Below, piece after piece: positions 43,414 to 51,885 of a stretch of 64,000 bases of DNA; position 1 is the stretch's first letter; the number at the start of each line of letters is the position of its first letter. Origin of the DNA: DATAZK01 sp963731205 (GTDB lineage: Bacteria; Actinomycetota; Actinomycetes; Frankiales; Frankiaceae); contig CAVSUJ010000002.1 in assembly GCA_963731205.1 (NCBI GenBank), forward strand, positions 1,488,001 through 1,552,000, read 5' to 3'. The position numbers were made by a program, and so were the translations under genes. The notes under the pieces were generated by a model. The model was not told the origin of the DNA and did not search any database. It saw only the letters and a program-made list of their open reading frames with translations.

Positions 43414-43483
43414 CCGCCCACCGGGATTTCTGGTGTCCGCCGGCCGGGAGAACTGATGTCCGCCCACCGGGAGATCTCAGTGT
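43414..43483. repeat. IS21 terminal direct repeats
   Basis: Three consecutive 23-24-bp repeats starting ccgcc(c/g)(a/g)ccggga at 43414, 43437 and 43460. They resemble the multiple transposase-binding repeats at IS21-family ends and mark the right end of the istB relic. Confidence 0.75.
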
Positions 43484-43816
43484 CCGTTGACAACAGGTGG
43501 GTATTTCGTCGCGGTAATCCTGCAAGCGCGCCGGAAACACCTGGTGTAACTGCCCAAGGCGCTGAATGTCAGATCCCGGCTCGTCCCATCGAGGACATCC
43601 GGATGACGCTCTTGGCGCGCGGTCGCGCCGCTGCAGCCAGCCTAGAACACACCTGCGCGCAGGTCACCGGGTCGAACGCGGGACCACACCCCAATCGGTT
43701 GTGGTCTTGTCCAGGCAATGTGACGCGAGTAACTTCCGGCAGGGCGATCCCGCTAGTGCCGGACCCGCGTTCGCCGCGTTGCGATCACCTGGGACCAGCA
43801 AACTGGAGAGGTCTTC
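43484..43816. other. upstream region of the solute-binding protein gene
   Basis: No gene recognised. It should contain the promoter of the lipoprotein gene; I see no clear consensus. A ribosome site (gagaggtc) lies just before 43817. Confidence 0.4.
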
Positions 43817-45214
43817 ATGCCATCTCGACTCGGTGCGACCAGCCGTCGAGCGGTTGTTGTCGTGACTGTCACAGCATTGGGGATCTCCCTCGGAGCTTGC
43901 GGTCGGTCCAGTTCCTCCGGAGGCGGCGGATCCAAATCGGCCGCACCATCGAGGGGCGCGACCGCATCCGCTAGCGCGAGCGCAGGGCCCGGCGATTTCG
44001 GAACGTTGAAGGCCGTGTGCGGGCCAGGTAACGCCAGCGGCGGTATCGGCCGCGGGGTGGCCGCCACAACGATCAAGATCGGGGTGAACGCCGACCCCGG
44101 CTCTTCAGCCGCTCCAGGCCTTGAACAAGAATTCTTCGACACTGCGGACGGCTTCGCCAGATGGTGCAACGCCGCGGGCGGTATCAACGGGCGCAAGATC
44201 GTCGTCGACAAGCACGACGGCAAACTCTTCAACGTCGGCCAGGCCGTCACTAATGCCTGCCAGTCCGACTTCATGTCTGTCGGCGGCGGTAATGCCTTCG
44301 ACAGTGCGGGCGTGAAGATTCGTGAGAACTGCAAGCTCGCGCAAATCCCCGCGTACGTCGTCTCGCCTGAGGCAGTCAACGCATCGCTCCAGGTCCAGTC
44401 GGCCCCCGTGCCAACGGACTACACACTCAACGGAGTCCTGCGCCTCTTGGCGAATGCCTACCCCGTGACAAAGACCGCGGGCATCGGCATCGCGGGTAGC
44501 AACTTGGCATCCCTCATTCCCACCGGCTTGAAGACAGTCGAGTACCTGAAAGACATCGGGATCAAGGTTCCCGTCAATCAACAGCAGCCGCCCTCGGTGG
44601 ATAACTACCGGCCCTACATGGAACAGATGAAGGGCAGCGGTGTCGCCGGCATGTACGTCTTCAACGGCGTCAACATCGTTCCCATCTTCCAAGCCATCAA
44701 CAACATCGGCTGGAAACCCTCCTGGGTCAGTCTTAGCGTGCAGTTCTACGGCAAAGCCGCCAAGGCCGCTGCTGCCAGCCTGGGCAGCACCCTCCCACCC
44801 ACCTACATTCAGTTCGCCACCTTGCCGTTCGAGCTCGCGGACAAATACCCGGTGCTCAAGCAGACCGAGCAGATCGTGACGGCGGCCGCTCCCAACACCA
44901 ACCTGGACAACTTCACCGAGAGTGCGATGAGCGCATGGCTGCTCTGGGCGGTGTCCGCGAAATCTTGCGGTTCCGACCTCACATCAGCATGTGTCCTGCA
45001 GAAGGCAGCTTCCTACACCGACTGGACCGCCGGCGGCCTGTACCCGCCTCAAAACATCAAGACAGGCGTCGCATCTCCGTGCGTCACAATCGTGCGACTC
45101 ACCGCGCAGGGCTACAGCTACGACCAGAAAATCACCGACCCGACGCCCGGCAACGGCCCTTTCAACTGCGACCCGGACAACCTCAAGAAGGTGAAGACCT
45201 ACCAAACCAGCTAG
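43817..45214 (+). CDS. ABC transporter solute-binding lipoprotein (Peripla_BP_6)
   Basis: 465 residues. Signal peptide with lipobox ending at C28 (ISLGAC), then a Ser/Gly/Ala linker. The type I periplasmic-binding fold follows: TIKIGVNADPGSSAAP, FDTADGFARWCNAAGGINGR, CQSDFMSVGGGNAFD and, in the second lobe, KTAGIGIAGSNLASL, DNYRPYMEQMKG, MSAWLLWAVSAKSCG and a C-terminal FNCDPDN. The family binds branched-chain amino acids, amides or aromatic compounds. No permease or ATPase genes are adjacent, so it is an orphan receptor here. Its second half has a close relative in the chimeric gene at 4591-5916. Confidence 0.9.
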   Translation: MPSRLGATSRRAVVVVTVTALGISLGACGRSSSSGGGGSKSAAPSRGATASASASAGPGDFGTLKAVCGPGNASGGIGRGVAATTIKIGVNADPGSSAAPGLEQEFFDTADGFARWCNAAGGINGRKIVVDKHDGKLFNVGQAVTNACQSDFMSVGGGNAFDSAGVKIRENCKLAQIPAYVVSPEAVNASLQVQSAPVPTDYTLNGVLRLLANAYPVTKTAGIGIAGSNLASLIPTGLKTVEYLKDIGIKVPVNQQQPPSVDNYRPYMEQMKGSGVAGMYVFNGVNIVPIFQAINNIGWKPSWVSLSVQFYGKAAKAAAASLGSTLPPTYIQFATLPFELADKYPVLKQTEQIVTAAAPNTNLDNFTESAMSAWLLWAVSAKSCGSDLTSACVLQKAASYTDWTAGGLYPPQNIKTGVASPCVTIVRLTAQGYSYDQKITDPTPGNGPFNCDPDNLKKVKTYQTS

Positions 45215-45761
45215 GAGACAACTGCCTCGACTACTATCCGGGATTGTCTCTTCCAACGAGCGTAAGGGCCGAGAACGGGTTGACAAATACGAGCGAATTG
45301 GGCGTTCGTTGATTGCTAATGTGGCAGTCGAGTGACGTCGTTGAGCTATCGGTTTCCGTGGATGACGGACAAACTACGGCGCTGACCGATATGCCGAGCA
45401 GCTCGAGCCCCGCCTCGGAGGACGGCACTACACGGCTCGAGGTCCGCTTGATTGCGGTGCGCCGGAGACTTTCAGATTTGGCGTGCGTTCCCGCTTCCAG
45501 GACATCGGTTCATGCCGAAGGCCGGTGTCCGTGCGATGCGCGGTGCACACATCCACTGTGAAAATGGCATACGCCGTGGATCGGTTGGTCCGCACGTGGA
45601 CCCACGTCCGGGCGGCGGGCGCCGAGCAGGCTAAGGTAAGCCCGGTTGACCCCTGTGACTCAGCCCGCATGCCATGCGGTGCATCTCAGACGGCATGGAC
45701 TGGCGTTCGCCGCGGAGTGTCCTTCGCGATCACGGGGAGCCGTCACCCGGCGGCCTGGATG
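45215..45761. other. intergenic, weak terminator only
   Basis: A 7-bp inverted repeat gagacaa / ttgtctc (45215-45250) follows the lipoprotein stop and may terminate transcription. A ttgaca lies near 45279 without a convincing -10. No gene is recognised in the rest. Confidence 0.4.
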
Positions 45762-46922
45762 GTGTGGGGTTCCAATACTCGGCCGTCGACAGTTTTCTGC
45801 CCGCTAGCAGCGCAGTGGTATTCGTTGACGAGTCCGCCGATGATGGGGCTGCAGACGACGGCCGCGACTTCGGGTTCTTCTGGAACTGGCTGCGGTCGCG
45901 GCGGATGGAGTTGTTGCCCGCGATGAGGTCGCTGGGTGTTGTAGTGCGCGATGTATTCGGTGAGGACCGCGGTCAGGTGCCGTCGCCCGAGGATGAGCAT
46001 GCGGTCGGTGAGTTCGGATCTGACGGCAGGCACGAACCGTTCGGCGTAGGAGTTCCCTTGCGGACACCGCGGAGGAATTCTCACAACGTCGATTCCCGCG
46101 TCGGCCAGGACGGCGTCGAACGCTGTGTTGAATTGGCCAGCGCGGTCTCGCACCAGATAGCTGAATGACTCGGCACGCTGGCCGAGGTCGGCGAGTAGGT
46201 TGCGGGCCTGCTGAGTCGTCCATTGCCCATCGGCGTTGGTGGTGGTGCCGCGGATATGCACGTAGCGGGTGTTGACCTCAATGACGAAGAATACGTAATC
46301 CGCCGCAGGCTGATGGCGCAGTCGAAGTCGAAGTCCAGCATCGTCGAAGTCTGTGCTCGCAAGAATTGCCTCCAGCGCAGGTCGGTGTTTCGAATGGGTG
46401 CTGGACGGATGCGTAGCCGTTTGAGGATCCGGCGGATCGTCGATGCGCCAACGCCGTGGCCGACTTTGAGCAGCTCGCCCTGAATCCGTTTGTAGCCCCA
46501 GCTCGGATTCTCGTGGGCCATTCGTTGAATCAGGTCGGCCAGCGCAGTGTCAATCGGTGGCCGACGTTGGCGGTGCGGGTATGTTCAATGTTTGGAGATC
46601 AGCCGCCGGTGCCAGCGCAGCAGCGTTCCGGGTGTGACGAGCCGGTGACGGCGAGGCCGGGCTAAGCAGCCGACTGATCGCAGCGAAGAAGGCCTGGTCG
46701 TTCCAGTTCAACGTCGGATTTGGGTTCTGACGTCGCAGCACCGCGACCTGGTGCCGTAGGACGAGCAGTTCGGCGTCTTTTGAAGCTGCGGAGCGGGCAA
46801 GCAACGCCATCCAGCTCAACAGCCGAGTGAAGATCAGATAGAGCAGACGCGTCGACACAAGACATGATCACGCAGGCCCAGAACGGCAGGTCAGAAGCCG
46901 CGCAGACTTGTGGCACCCCACA
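45762..46922. mobile_element. integrase-core IS, copy 2 (1.16 kb)
   Basis: Left end gtgtggggttcca (45762-45774) is identical to copy 1; the right end at 46911-46922 is the complement of tgtggggtgcca, with one mismatch. It has the same orientation as copy 1 at 22745-23915, about 22 kb away. The transposase inside is heavily broken. Confidence 0.8.
45783..46858 (-). pseudogene. integrase-core transposase, copy 2, several frameshifts
   Basis: Pieces parallel copy 1. One frame has MSTRLLYLIFTRLLSWMALL and LVLRHQVAVLRR (46858 to about 46600). A second has MAHENPSWGYKRIQGELLKV to FDFDCAISLRRI (to about 46300). A third has TTQQARNLLADLGQRAESFS, LVRDRAGQFNTAFDAVLADA and NSYAERFVPAVRSELTDRML. The third frame runs past the native stop into the IS end. 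More decayed than copy 1, so it is probably the older insertion or relaxed longer. Confidence 0.85.
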
Positions 46923-47305
46923 GGTACGCAACAGTCCTGTTCTGGAGGCCGCAGGTCGTGCTGTTCGTGAACGAGCCGAGTTGGCTGGCCAATTGGTCAC
47001 TTCGCCGCGGCCTGTAGAGACGCCCATGTCTTGCCAGTTCTTGTCGAGCATCTGCTACCGGTTCGAAACGGAAGCGGCGCTAACGTGAGCGGGAATTGCG
47101 TTCTCGCCAACCAATGTCATGGGACCGGGACGGAAGAGATAATCGCCGGAAGCTCTCCGCCGAATTTCCCGCTATGCGGTCCCGGACATTCGTCCTGTCG
47201 GGCGACGGTCACCGAACTCGCAGGCGCCCCTTGTCTTGGTTCGTGGCCATTTTGATTCGGCGCGCCTGACGGCTCGCTGACGGCCACCGAGGCAGGGTCT
47301 GGCCT
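46923..47305. other. intergenic, nothing recognised
   Basis: About 380 bp between the IS copy and the membrane protein gene, with no motif-bearing frame, repeat or terminator that I can see. Confidence 0.4.
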
Positions 47306-48046
47306 ATGCCGTCGAACGGGCAGAAGGGCGCCGCTGACCCGCCTTCAGCAAGCGGCGGGCACCAGGCGCGGCGCAACAAGGTCGGCGAAGCGCGGCTACC
47401 CCCTACCATCGCGCTCCTTGCCGCCATCGCGCTGTACGCGCTGTTGCCCGAGGCGCTACTGCTTGGGCCTCGGTTCATCGTGCCGTCGGTCGAGGTGTTG
47501 TTGCTGCTGGCCGTGGTGGCGACCAATCCGCGGCGCATCACCCGGCAGACGCGCTACTCGCGCCTGCTCTCATTGCTGATGGCCGGGCTGGTCGTAGCGA
47601 CGAACTTGCTGTCTCTTGGGCTCCTGATCCATGAATTGGTGTCCAGGCAGCACGCCAAGGGTTCCGCGCTGTTGCTGGCGGCGCTGCAGGTGTGGGGCAC
47701 GAATGTGATCGCGTTCGCGGTCACCTACTGGGAGTTGGACCGCGGAGGGCCGGTCTCGCGGACCCAGCGGCCACGAGATCAGCTGCCGCTCGCTGACTTC
47801 CGCTGGTCGCAGGACGAGACCGCGGACAACGTCGAGGAAGTCGCGGCCGGTTCGAGTATCAAGGCGGACTGGATCCCGACTTTCATCGATTACCTGTACC
47901 TGTCGACGACCAACAGCAGTGCGTTCAGCCCCACCGACACCATGCCGCTGACTAGCCGGGCGAAGGTGCTCATGGGCATCCAAGCAACAGCTGCCCTACT
48001 CACCTCCCTACTGGTGATCGCCCGAGCCGTCAGCGCGCTTTCCTAG
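47306..48046 (+). CDS. membrane protein of unknown function
   Basis: 246 residues with about five membrane helices (TIALLAAIALYALLPEALLL, VPSVEVLLLLAVVATN, LLSLLMAGLVVATNLLSLGL, ALLLAALQVWGTNVIAFAVT and a C-terminal IQATAALLTSLLVIARAV). The segment WIPTFIDYLYLSTTNSSAFS then PTDTMPLTSRAK resembles DUF1345-like proteins with a pore-loop-like region before the last helix, but the assignment is tentative. It stands alone. Confidence 0.75.
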   Translation: MPSNGQKGAADPPSASGGHQARRNKVGEARLPPTIALLAAIALYALLPEALLLGPRFIVPSVEVLLLLAVVATNPRRITRQTRYSRLLSLLMAGLVVATNLLSLGLLIHELVSRQHAKGSALLLAALQVWGTNVIAFAVTYWELDRGGPVSRTQRPRDQLPLADFRWSQDETADNVEEVAAGSSIKADWIPTFIDYLYLSTTNSSAFSPTDTMPLTSRAKVLMGIQATAALLTSLLVIARAVSALS

Positions 48047-48465
48047 ATGGTGTGGCGAGCATGGTGAGAGAGCGGCGATTCCTCGGGGTGGGTACGCCGA
48101 ACGAAGCCCACTCATGCTCGTGTCGCGCAGGCCTACCCAACCGAGCCCGGCCAGCCGCGAGCGACTCAAGTCCGTCGAAGTCACGCCCGTGAGGCAGGCA
48201 GGTCGGTGGCCTCAAGGAGCGAGTCGGCTCAACTCCCCAGCTGGCGCGCCGACTCGCTCGGTATATGTCAACGAGCTGCCGGAGTGCCGGTCACGGTCCG
48301 CCAGCGTTGCTTTCACCACATCGGGGCGGAGGGCAGCGGTGATCTTGATTGATCGCTTGGGCTGCGAATTGTTGTCGCGGTAGTTAGAGTCAAAGAAGGC
48401 TAAGACGAAGCCCTTGTCGGAGTTCAAACTCGGGTCGGACGCGTGTCGATGCGGTTTGGGTTGGA
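48047..48465. other. intergenic, nothing recognised
   Basis: About 420 bp before the SpoIIE-type gene. No gene, repeat or clear promoter is evident. Confidence 0.4.
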
Positions 48466-50733
48466 GTGTCGATGACGGCGGTGGGTGGCCGGGAGCCGGG
48501 CGGCCAGTCAAAGCGACGAAAGTCGCAACCGGCCGTACCCGGCGTCCCGCGTCAAACGGATGAAACGCCGCCGGTTTCGGAGCTGTCGTGGCCGGCTGAT
48601 GCGCCGGTGTTGGATGCGTTGGACGCGGCGGTGATCGTGTCCGATGCGGTGGGTGTTGTGCTCTATGCCAACCCTGCCGCAGAGCAGTTATATGGCCATC
48701 CACGGTCGGCGCTGCTGGGCTCGAATGTCAGGGACTTGCTGGTGGCCGACGGTGATTTAGCCGAGGCCGAGGAGATCATGTCGCAGGTCCTGGGTGGCCA
48801 GTCATGGTCCGGTGAGTTCGATGTTCGCCATGCCGACGGCGGTATCCGCACGGTACGGATAACCGACTCTCCCGTGTTCAGCGACGGCCGGATTATTGCG
48901 GTCGTGGGCGTCGCCGAGGACGTGACGGGCATCCGGCGGGATCGCCGGGATGCTGATCGTTTCGGTACGCGACTGAGTCAGCTGGCTGCGGTGACCGCGG
49001 CGCTGGCGGCTGCGCAAGATGTGGATACGGCGGTCAGCGCTGTCGTGCATGAGGCGGCGTCGGCGGTGGGTGCGGTGGTGAGTTCGGTGTCGTTGCTGAC
49101 CGCCGGGGACGTGTTGATTCTGCATGCCCTTCACGGCGCAGCACGCGATGAGCAGCATCCCTGGGATCGCTACCCGCTGGATGCTCAGCTTCCGGCCAGC
49201 GATGCAGCACGCACCGGACGGCCGGTGGTGGTGGCCGACCCTGGTGAGATGGCGGTGCGCTATCCGGCGTTGAGGGGTGTCATCGGCGAGGGAAGATCCA
49301 CTATCTGCCTCCCGCTGTCTGTGCCTGGTGGTTGCTTGGGAGTTCTCACGCTGTCCTTCGTCGAGGGGCGGGTCCCGGATGACGCGGAGATGACCTTTTT
49401 GTCGGCGGTGGCCGATATTTGTGCGCAAACGCTGGAGCGATTGAGCGCATTGGAACAGGCGCAGCAGTCCGCCGACAAGCTGGCTTTCCTGGCCGAGGCA
49501 TCGGTGGAACTGGCGAGCAGTCTGGAGATGGACGAGACCCTGGCCAACGTCGCCCGTCTGGTGGTGCCCCGGCTGGCCGACTGGTGTGTCGTGCACGTTA
49601 AACAGGACGACGGGCACCGGCCGGTGACGGTCACGCACATCGATCCCGCGAAGATGGCCTGGGCACAGGAACTGCAAGACCGCTATCCCGTCGACCGCCG
49701 TGCCACCTCAGGCGTGCCCGCGGTGGTGGCCAGTGGGCGAAGTGAGCTCTACACCGAGATCGCTGACGAGCTACTCGTCGCCGGCGCCGTCGACACTGAG
49801 CACCTGCGCATCCTGCGCGCCGTGGGAATGCGCAGCGCCGTCATTGTCCCGCTCACCGGACGACGCGGAACCTTCGGCGCCATCACCATGATCGCCGCCG
49901 AGTCAGGCCGGCGGTTTGATCACGCTGATCTCCAGCTCGCTGAGGACGTCGCTCATCGGGCGGCGCTCGCCGTGGAGACGGCCGACGCCTTCCGTGGTCA
50001 ATCTCGCCAGCTCGCGGCGATCAGTCGTGTGGCGGAGGCAGCCCAACACGCCATTCTCGCCCCGGTGCCAGCCCAGGTGGGGCCGGTGCGGCTGGCTGCC
50101 CGGTATGTCAGCGCGTTCGCTGATGCCCTCGTCGGCGGTGATCTGTATGAAGTCGTCAGTCGGGGCGACACCGTACGAATCCTTGTCGGCGACGTGCGCG
50201 GCAAGGGTCTGGAAGCAGTTCGCACGACGACCGTTGTCCTGGGCGAGTTCCGTGCCGCCGCCGCCGCGCTCGATGACCTCGGGGCAATGGCACGCCAGAT
50301 CGACGGAGGACTTGGCCCGTACCTGGGCGAGGAAGACTTCGTTACCGCAGTGCTCGCTGAAATCGACGCTGATGGCACCCTCACCGTCGTTAGTTGCGGG
50401 CATCCTCCCGTCCTCATCGCCACCGCCGAAGGATTGATGCGGGAGTTCAGTGGGCCGCCGAGTCTCCCGCTTGGCCTCGGTGCCCTGCCCGAAACCGCCG
50501 CGGCCCAGTTGCAGGCCGGTGACCGCGTCCTGCTTTACACCGACGGACTACTGGAAGCCCGCGACGTCAATGGGCAGTTCATCAAGACAGCCGATCTGCT
50601 CACCGACCTCACGACAGGATCTCCCGACCTCGCACTCGACGCGCTGCTTGGAAAACTGCGCAAAGTTACTGGACATGAGTTGACCGACGATCTCGCGCTG
50701 CTGCTTGCCGAATACTCGCCGCCGACCAGCTGA
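48466..50733 (+). CDS. PAS-GAF-GAF-SpoIIE serine phosphatase (RsbU-like)
   Basis: 755 residues. PAS domain (about 45-160: LDALDAAVIVSDAVGVVLYA, HPRSALLGSNVRDLL), first GAF (about 170-330), second GAF (about 345-510), then a PP2C/SpoIIE domain (about 530-750) with VGGDLYEVVSRGDTVRILVG, DVRGKGLEAV, SCGHPPVLI, LLYTDGLLEARD and DDLALLLAEY. The metal-binding Asp residues (GGDLYE, GDVRGKG, TDGLLE, DDLALL) are in place. Such proteins dephosphorylate STAS antagonists to release a stress sigma factor. It is followed 84 bases later by an anti-sigma-type kinase. No membrane segment, so it is a cytosolic sensor. Confidence 0.92.
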   Translation: MSMTAVGGREPGGQSKRRKSQPAVPGVPRQTDETPPVSELSWPADAPVLDALDAAVIVSDAVGVVLYANPAAEQLYGHPRSALLGSNVRDLLVADGDLAEAEEIMSQVLGGQSWSGEFDVRHADGGIRTVRITDSPVFSDGRIIAVVGVAEDVTGIRRDRRDADRFGTRLSQLAAVTAALAAAQDVDTAVSAVVHEAASAVGAVVSSVSLLTAGDVLILHALHGAARDEQHPWDRYPLDAQLPASDAARTGRPVVVADPGEMAVRYPALRGVIGEGRSTICLPLSVPGGCLGVLTLSFVEGRVPDDAEMTFLSAVADICAQTLERLSALEQAQQSADKLAFLAEASVELASSLEMDETLANVARLVVPRLADWCVVHVKQDDGHRPVTVTHIDPAKMAWAQELQDRYPVDRRATSGVPAVVASGRSELYTEIADELLVAGAVDTEHLRILRAVGMRSAVIVPLTGRRGTFGAITMIAAESGRRFDHADLQLAEDVAHRAALAVETADAFRGQSRQLAAISRVAEAAQHAILAPVPAQVGPVRLAARYVSAFADALVGGDLYEVVSRGDTVRILVGDVRGKGLEAVRTTTVVLGEFRAAAAALDDLGAMARQIDGGLGPYLGEEDFVTAVLAEIDADGTLTVVSCGHPPVLIATAEGLMREFSGPPSLPLGLGALPETAAAQLQAGDRVLLYTDGLLEARDVNGQFIKTADLLTDLTTGSPDLALDALLGKLRKVTGHELTDDLALLLAEYSPPTS

Positions 50734-50817
50734 GACTGGTCACCTGGCTATACCGAATGCCACCGCGAGTCGCCGGCCCAAAATCGGGTATGCCTCGTTT
50801 GAGGTGACTCATCCGAT

Positions 50818-51213
50818 ATGACATATCCGCCAAGGGCACACAACGCCCGCGAGCGCTTCGTACTGCGCCTTAAGCCGGAACCGGCCGCTATCGCTGCCGT
50901 GCGCGCCTGGGTGCATGACAATTGCCTGAAACTGAAAGCACCGAGCCGATGCGACGACACCGTTCTCATCGCCAGTGAACTCGTCACCAACGGCGTGCGC
51001 CACGCCCGCACCGAGCTGCTGGTGGAACTGCATGGCGTCGGCAGCGGGATTTACATCGCCGTCACTGACGGGTCTAGCGATCCCGTTCGTAGCCGCCAAG
51101 CCGACCTGGTCGACGAGGGTGGCCGCGGGTTGTTGCTCGTCGCGGCGCTCGCCAAACAATGGGGGGTATCGGCGCTGCCCAACGGAAAGCGAGTCTGGGC
51201 CGAGCTGTGCTGA
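50818..51213 (+). CDS. HATPase anti-sigma-factor-type serine kinase
   Basis: 131 residues with the SpoIIAB/RsbW-like Bergerat fold: N-box VLIASELVTNGVRHARTELL, G1-like IYIAVTDGSSDPV and G2-like GGRGLLLVAALAKQWGV. It should bind ATP, and either hold a sigma factor or phosphorylate a STAS protein. The upstream phosphatase gene and the distant STAS gene (13682) complete a possible partner-switch set. Confidence 0.88.
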   Translation: MTYPPRAHNARERFVLRLKPEPAAIAAVRAWVHDNCLKLKAPSRCDDTVLIASELVTNGVRHARTELLVELHGVGSGIYIAVTDGSSDPVRSRQADLVDEGGRGLLLVAALAKQWGVSALPNGKRVWAELC

Positions 51214-51885
51214 TGACTGCAAGATCGGCCTCGCGCTGGTGAGCCACTCGCATTCCGGGCGTAGTGGCGGCCGTCGGGGGCGGCGACTGCAGCAACTCGG
51301 ATCGTCTGACCCCTTAACCGCCAAGACCCCTGGCGGCAGGCGATCACGTCCACATCGAACGGATATGCACTTACCACGATCACGCCCCCCGAATGATCGT
51401 TACTACCTCCCGTTCCCGATCCCCAAAAACGCGAATATGCCGCGGGCCGTTGCGCCCTCACCGGGCCACGGCGGTAGGCAACTAGGCAACGCATGATGGC
51501 AACACGGCTGGGAGCCCGGCTTGGCTGGCGACTCCCCCCGCGGTTGGCATTCGGTGCCGATCGTGGCTGGCATTGCGATGCCGAAGACCCCAACCCCCGT
51601 TCATCGACCGGGGCGTTCGCGAAGCACAGCTGAAAAAGACCTGGGGGCGGAAGAAACACAGAGGATGCAACACAGACGCCGTTTTCAGTCGTTTGCGCTG
51701 GTGGGTGAGTCGCCGGCGTTGCCAAACGGATGCAACGCCCTCCTGGCCGTTCGAGTGGCCATCCGTTCAACTTCGGACCCGGGTACCCCGACCCCCTCTT
51801 CATTCGTCCGCATTGCGATCACATTGCGTGATATCACCAGTTCTGCCTGGTCGGTTGCCGACTCGGCGAACTGGGGGGCGTTTCC
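51214..51885. other. 670-bp intergenic stretch, nothing recognised
   Basis: No convincing gene on either strand; the frames crossing it lack motifs. Promoter of the downstream lipoprotein gene is expected near 51830-51885 but not evident. Confidence 0.4.

Noticed and set aside
43414..43483. Short regular repeats considered as a CRISPR array
   Set aside because: Only three 23-24-bp units with no spacers, directly behind istB; they fit IS21 end repeats. No CRISPR array is visible in the window.
45279..45320. TTGACA considered as a vegetative promoter
   Set aside because: No -10 at a suitable distance and no gene downstream before the IS copy.
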